DNA of 8,823 bases from the NCBI GenBank assembly GCA_050249455.1, contig JBFWQM010000226.1, positions 1 through 8,823 on the forward strand, written 5' to 3'. Under the pieces are notes generated by a model. That model was not told the origin of the DNA. It saw only the letters and a list, made by a program, of their open reading frames with translations, and made no database searches. Source of the stretch: JBFWQM01 sp050249455. Lineage in GTDB: Bacteria; Pseudomonadota; Alphaproteobacteria; MPNO01; VGEU01. Made by a program: the position numbers and the translations under genes. This document shows, in pieces, positions 6,918-8,823 of this stretch (its first letter is position 1; each line of letters starts with the position of its first letter).

Positions 6918-6948
6918 CCCCTTGAACCTTCCTCGCCAGTCCCCAAAT
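6918..6948 (+). promoter_or_regulatory. RpoH (sigma-32) type heat-shock promoter of hsp20
   Basis: CCCCTTGAA (-35, with CTTGAA at 6921-6926) is followed after 14 bp by CCCCAAAT (6941-6948). This closely fits the sigma-32 pattern CCCTTGAA-N13/15-CCCCATNT; counted the alphaproteobacterial way it is CTTG-N18-CCAAAT. Transcription would begin near 6955, giving a leader of about 90 nt before hsp20. The core recurs at 7585-7613. Confidence 0.68.
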
Positions 6949-6956
6949 CGAGGGTC

Positions 6957-7043
6957 GCTGGACGCCCATACGGGGCCAGCATCGGACGGCCGGCTTCGGC
7001 GGCCGTTACGCAAACCGCATGTTGCTTCCTAGGAGGATGTGCA
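6957..7043 (+). promoter_or_regulatory. ROSE-like RNA thermometer in the hsp20 leader
   Basis: The leader can fold into three successive hairpins. The first pairs GCTGG (6957-6961) with CCAGC (6976-6980) and, inside, CCC with GGG. The second is a 7-bp stem (6986-6992 with 7000-7006). The third pairs 7016-7026 with 7031-7041 around the loop TCCT and buries the AGGAGGA Shine-Dalgarno (7031-7037). The anti-Shine-Dalgarno arm contains TTGCT (7022-7026), the conserved U(U/C)GCU of ROSE elements, and leaves G7024 facing G7033, the kind of imperfect pairing that lets such hairpins melt with heat. Location, order and gene type all fit ROSE elements of alphaproteobacterial small heat-shock genes. The folding was done by eye, without energy calculation. 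Confidence 0.7.
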
Positions 7044-7505
7044 ATGGCTACCTTCGATTTCTCCCCCCTGTTCCGTTCCGCGATCGGCTTCGACCGGTTG
7101 AACCAGCTCGTCGAGGGCGCGATGCGCTCGGCCGAGGCGGTGGACGGCTATCCGCCCTACGACATCGAGAAGACCGGCGCCGACAGCTACCGCATCACCA
7201 TGGCGGTCGCGGGCTTCGGCGAGGACGAGCTGTCGGCCGAGGTGCGCGAGGGCGTCCTCTTCGTCACCGGCAAGAGCAAGGCTGAAGAGGACGGCGTGCG
7301 CTTCCTGTACCGCGGCATCGCCCGCCGCGCGTTCGAGCGCCGCTTCCAGCTCGCCGACCATGTCGTGGTGAAGGCGGCCTCGCTCGCTAACGGCCTGCTC
7401 CGCATCGAGCTCGCGCGCGAGCTACCCGAGGCGATGAAGCCGCGCAAGGTCGCGATTTCCGCCAACGGCGCGCCGAAGATCGAGGCGGTGCGCGACGCCG
7501 CCTGA
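7044..7505 (+). CDS. hsp20: Hsp20/alpha-crystallin family small heat-shock protein
   Basis: This 153-residue protein is a small heat-shock chaperone, an ATP-independent holdase that binds unfolding proteins and keeps them refoldable. It has a short N-terminal arm (FDFSPLFRSAIGFDRLNQLV, residues 4-23), then an alpha-crystallin domain of about residues 37-137, starting PPYDIEKTGADSYRITMAVAGF and including YRGIARRAFERRFQLADHV (89-107) and the hallmark A-S-L-x-N-G-L-L (112-119). The short tail carries VAI (136-138), an I-x-I-like anchor for oligomer assembly. It resembles the class A (IbpA/HspA-like) proteins of rhizobia. The frame is open from 6906, but the ATG at 7044 is chosen because AGGAGG lies 7 nt before it and the upstream part forms the promoter and leader. 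It is preceded by a sigma-32-like promoter and a ROSE-like thermometer and followed by its own terminator, so it is probably a single-gene unit induced by heat. Confidence 0.95.
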   Translation: MATFDFSPLFRSAIGFDRLNQLVEGAMRSAEAVDGYPPYDIEKTGADSYRITMAVAGFGEDELSAEVREGVLFVTGKSKAEEDGVRFLYRGIARRAFERRFQLADHVVVKAASLANGLLRIELARELPEAMKPRKVAISANGAPKIEAVRDAA

Positions 7506-7531
7506 CGCTGCGGCCACTACGTAGCGCGAAC

Positions 7532-7569
7532 AGGGGCCGGGCGGGCAACCGCCCGGCCCTTTGCGTTTC
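7532..7569 (+). terminator. Strong intrinsic terminator after hsp20
   Basis: A perfect 11-bp GC stem (7534-7544 with 7549-7559) closes on the stable tetraloop GCAA (7545-7548) and is followed by TTTGCGTTT. It lies 27 bp after the hsp20 stop. The T-run is interrupted by GCG, but stem strength and position make the call convincing. Confidence 0.82.
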
Positions 7570-7584
7570 ATTACCTGCTATTCA

Positions 7585-7613
7585 CTTGACAAACCGCGGC
7601 TTTACGCCCAAAT
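7585..7613 (+). promoter_or_regulatory. Second RpoH-like promoter core (or sigma-70 -35 box)
   Basis: CTTGACA (7585-7591) is followed by CCCAAATCGAGGG (7607-7619). The same 13 bases occur at 6942-6954 as the -10 region of hsp20, there 17 bp after CTTG and here 18 bp after it. Shared sequence plus shared spacing argues for the same sigma factor. TTGACA is also a perfect vegetative -35 box, but no good TATAAT-like element is found at 16-18 bp, so the heat-shock reading is preferred. Confidence 0.48.
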
Positions 7614-7652
7614 CGAGGGCGCCCCGGCCACAAGCGGCGATTTCACGCCGAT

Positions 7653-7668
7653 TTGATAAGAATATCAA
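7653..7668. repeat. Inverted repeat TTGATA-N4-TATCAA, possible operator
   Basis: Two perfect 6-bp arms surround AGAA in the most AT-rich patch of the window, 166 bp before the ABC ATPase start. Size and spacing suit a dimeric helix-turn-helix regulator. It overlaps the possible -35 box TTGATA, so binding could block transcription. No cognate regulator gene is in view. Confidence 0.4.
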
Positions 7669-7833
7669 GGGGTTGTACGTTAAGCTCGCATCCTGTCCCG
7701 CAACGGCGGCGGCGGGCGGCGGCATACCGGGCGGATGGGGACGGGCGGCGGCCATGACGGCGACGCGCTGAGGCAGCGCCCGCCGGCATCGGGCGCCGCA
7801 TCGCCGAATCCCCGCCCCGGCAGGAGGAGAGGG

Positions 7834-8778
7834 ATGAGTCAGATGCTGGAGATCCAGGGACTGACCAAGCGCTTCGGTCCCCGCGCGGCGGTGGACAACG
7901 TAAGCTTCTCGGTCGCGCGCGGCGAGGTTCTCGGCTTTCTCGGCCCCAACGGGGCGGGCAAGACGACGACGATGCGCATGATCACCGGGTACCTGACGCC
8001 GACCGAGGGGACGGCGCGGGTCTGCGGCCACGACGTCGAGACCGACCCGATCGCGGTCAAGCGCGCCATCGGCTACCTGCCGGAAGGCGCGCCGCTGTAC
8101 GAGGACATGACGCCGATGGGCTTCCTGTCCTTCATCGCCGAGGTGCGCGGCTTCCGCGGCGCCGACAAGCGTGCGCGGGTCGACAAGGCGGCCGCGACGC
8201 TCGGGCTGACGCCGGTGATGTACCAGCCGATCGGCACGCTCTCGAAGGGCTTCAAGCGCAGGGTGGGCCTCGCCCAGGCGATCCTGCACGACCCGCAGGT
8301 GCTGATCCTCGACGAGCCGACCGACGGCCTCGACCCCAACCAGAAGCACGACGTCCGCGACCTGATCCACCGCATGGCGGCGGACAAGGCGATCGTCATC
8401 TCCACCCACCTGCTGGAAGAGGTCGACGCCGTCTGCACCCGCGCGATCATCATCGCGCGCGGCCGCATCGTCGCCGACGCCTCGCCGGAGGACCTGGAGG
8501 CGCGGTCCAGCCTGCACAACGCGGTCACCATCCGCATCAGCGCCGCCGACGCCGAGCGCGCCCGCGGCGAGCTGCAGCAGCTTCCGGCGGTGGCGCGCAT
8601 CGAGACGGTGGGCCAGGTCAACGGCGTGGCGCACCTGCGCGTGCTGCCGGCCGACCGCCAGGCGATCATCACCGACGTCAGCGCCCGCATCCGCAGCGGC
8701 GGCTTCGCGGTCGAGGAGATCACCGTCGAGCGCGGCCACCTCGACCAGGTGTTCCGCCAGATCACCACGCAGGGGTGA
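7834..8778 (+). CDS. ABC transporter ATP-binding protein, GldA/NatA-like
   Basis: This 314-residue protein is the ATPase subunit of an ABC transporter, most likely an exporter. It has Walker A GPNGAGKT (residues 37-44), signature LSKGFKRR (136-143), Walker B VLILDEP (156-162), D-loop GLD and switch His192 (STHLLEE). In the Q-loop position it reads GYLPEGAPLYEDMT, with Glu84 instead of Gln, typical of the GldA/NatA-like branch. After about residue 225 comes an extra domain of roughly 90 residues of the kind found in this branch. The frame is open from 7735, but the ATG at 7834 is chosen because AGGAGGAG (7822-7829) precedes it and the conserved region begins at once (MLEIQGLTKRFG). A permease gene starts 10 bp after its stop. 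In GldA-type systems a GldG-like accessory protein often follows the permease. The substrate is unknown. Confidence 0.93.
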   Translation: MSQMLEIQGLTKRFGPRAAVDNVSFSVARGEVLGFLGPNGAGKTTTMRMITGYLTPTEGTARVCGHDVETDPIAVKRAIGYLPEGAPLYEDMTPMGFLSFIAEVRGFRGADKRARVDKAAATLGLTPVMYQPIGTLSKGFKRRVGLAQAILHDPQVLILDEPTDGLDPNQKHDVRDLIHRMAADKAIVISTHLLEEVDAVCTRAIIIARGRIVADASPEDLEARSSLHNAVTIRISAADAERARGELQQLPAVARIETVGQVNGVAHLRVLPADRQAIITDVSARIRSGGFAVEEITVERGHLDQVFRQITTQG

Positions 8779-8788
8779 GGGAGCGTCC

Positions 8789-8823
8789 ATGTCCAACGTC
8801 ATCGCCGTCACCCGCCGCGAGCT
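8789..8823 (+). CDS. Start of ABC transporter permease, partial
   Basis: Only the first 11 codons are in the window (MSNVIAVTRRE, then the first two bases of a probable Leu codon). The ATG at 8789 follows GGGAG (8779-8783), which overlaps the end of the ATPase gene. A beginning of the form N-V-x-A-V-x-R-R-E-L is typical of the membrane subunit of ABC-2 type exporters, where it precedes the first transmembrane helix. The assignment rests on this short match and on its place directly after the ATPase gene. Confidence 0.7.
   Translation, partial: MSNVIAVTRRE

Larger units (their letters stand above)
7563..7833 (+). other. Non-coding regulatory stretch before the ABC transporter operon
   Basis: No convincing gene is seen between the hsp20 terminator and the ABC ATPase start. 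The left half (about 7570-7690) is clearly more AT-rich than the rest of the window and holds a heat-shock-like promoter core (7585-7613), an inverted repeat (7653-7668) and a second possible promoter (TTGATA 7653-7658, 17 bp, TACGTT 7676-7681). The right half (about 7700-7820) is low-complexity GGC/GCC-rich sequence in which open frames arise by chance. From the first promoter the leader would be about 210 nt, long enough for a regulatory RNA, but I recognise no known riboswitch. Confidence 0.55.

Noticed and set aside
6896..6920. GGCC-TCGC-GGCC hairpin after the kinase gene as a terminator
   Set aside because: The stem is only 4 bp and the T-run precedes it rather than follows it.
7695..7820. 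GGC/GCC-rich tract as a repeat array or small gene
   Set aside because: No regular period, no Shine-Dalgarno and no conserved-looking product; it looks like simple low-complexity sequence.
7582..8811. 409-residue open frame on the minus strand opposite the ABC ATPase
   Set aside because: Composition typical of a shadow frame; it also runs through the promoter region and the low-complexity stretch.
1..8823. tRNA, rRNA, CRISPR array, insertion sequence or attachment site
   Set aside because: I looked for cloverleaf-like sequence, regularly spaced repeats, transposase motifs and flanking direct repeats, and saw none.

Overview
The window is very GC-rich, with third codon positions mostly G or C, and its gene families point to an alphaproteobacterium: an HWE-family histidine kinase, a small heat-shock protein behind an apparent ROSE-type RNA thermometer, and a KaiB/KaiC pair without KaiA. 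The exact genus cannot be read from the sequence.

Layout. (1) 1-517, minus strand: N-terminal part of an LVIVD-repeat (beta-propeller-like) protein that runs off the left edge. (2) 518-691: divergent intergenic region with a perfect 10-bp-arm palindrome and a candidate promoter. (3) 692-3152, plus strand: tight operon of a DUF924 protein, a short-chain dehydrogenase/reductase and an FAD-dependent oxidoreductase of the L-2-hydroxyglutarate oxidase type, closed by a probable intrinsic terminator at 3160-3196. (4) 3207-6895, plus strand: kaiC, kaiB and a soluble PAS-PAS-HWE histidine kinase, with kaiB and the kinase overlapping by ATGA. A sequence resembling an EcfG-type (general stress response) promoter lies between the terminator and kaiC. 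(5) 6918-7562: an hsp20 gene with a sigma-32-like promoter, three predicted leader hairpins, the last covering the Shine-Dalgarno sequence, and a strong terminator. (6) 7563-7833: regulatory stretch with a second copy of the heat-shock-like promoter core and an inverted repeat. (7) 7834-8823: an ABC transporter ATPase of the GldA/NatA type and the first codons of its permease.

The most interesting system is the kaiC-kaiB-kinase operon. KaiC keeps both ATPase domains and both catalytic Glu pairs, has Ser-Ser where cyanobacterial KaiC has the Ser-Thr phosphorylation pair, and ends in a long predicted coiled coil instead of the KaiA-binding tail. This is the layout of the KaiA-independent hourglass-like timers known from purple alphaproteobacteria. 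The adjacent kinase is the obvious candidate for its output. The neighbouring stress promoters (EcfG-like before kaiC, RpoH-like before hsp20) suggest that timing and stress response may be linked here, but this is inference.
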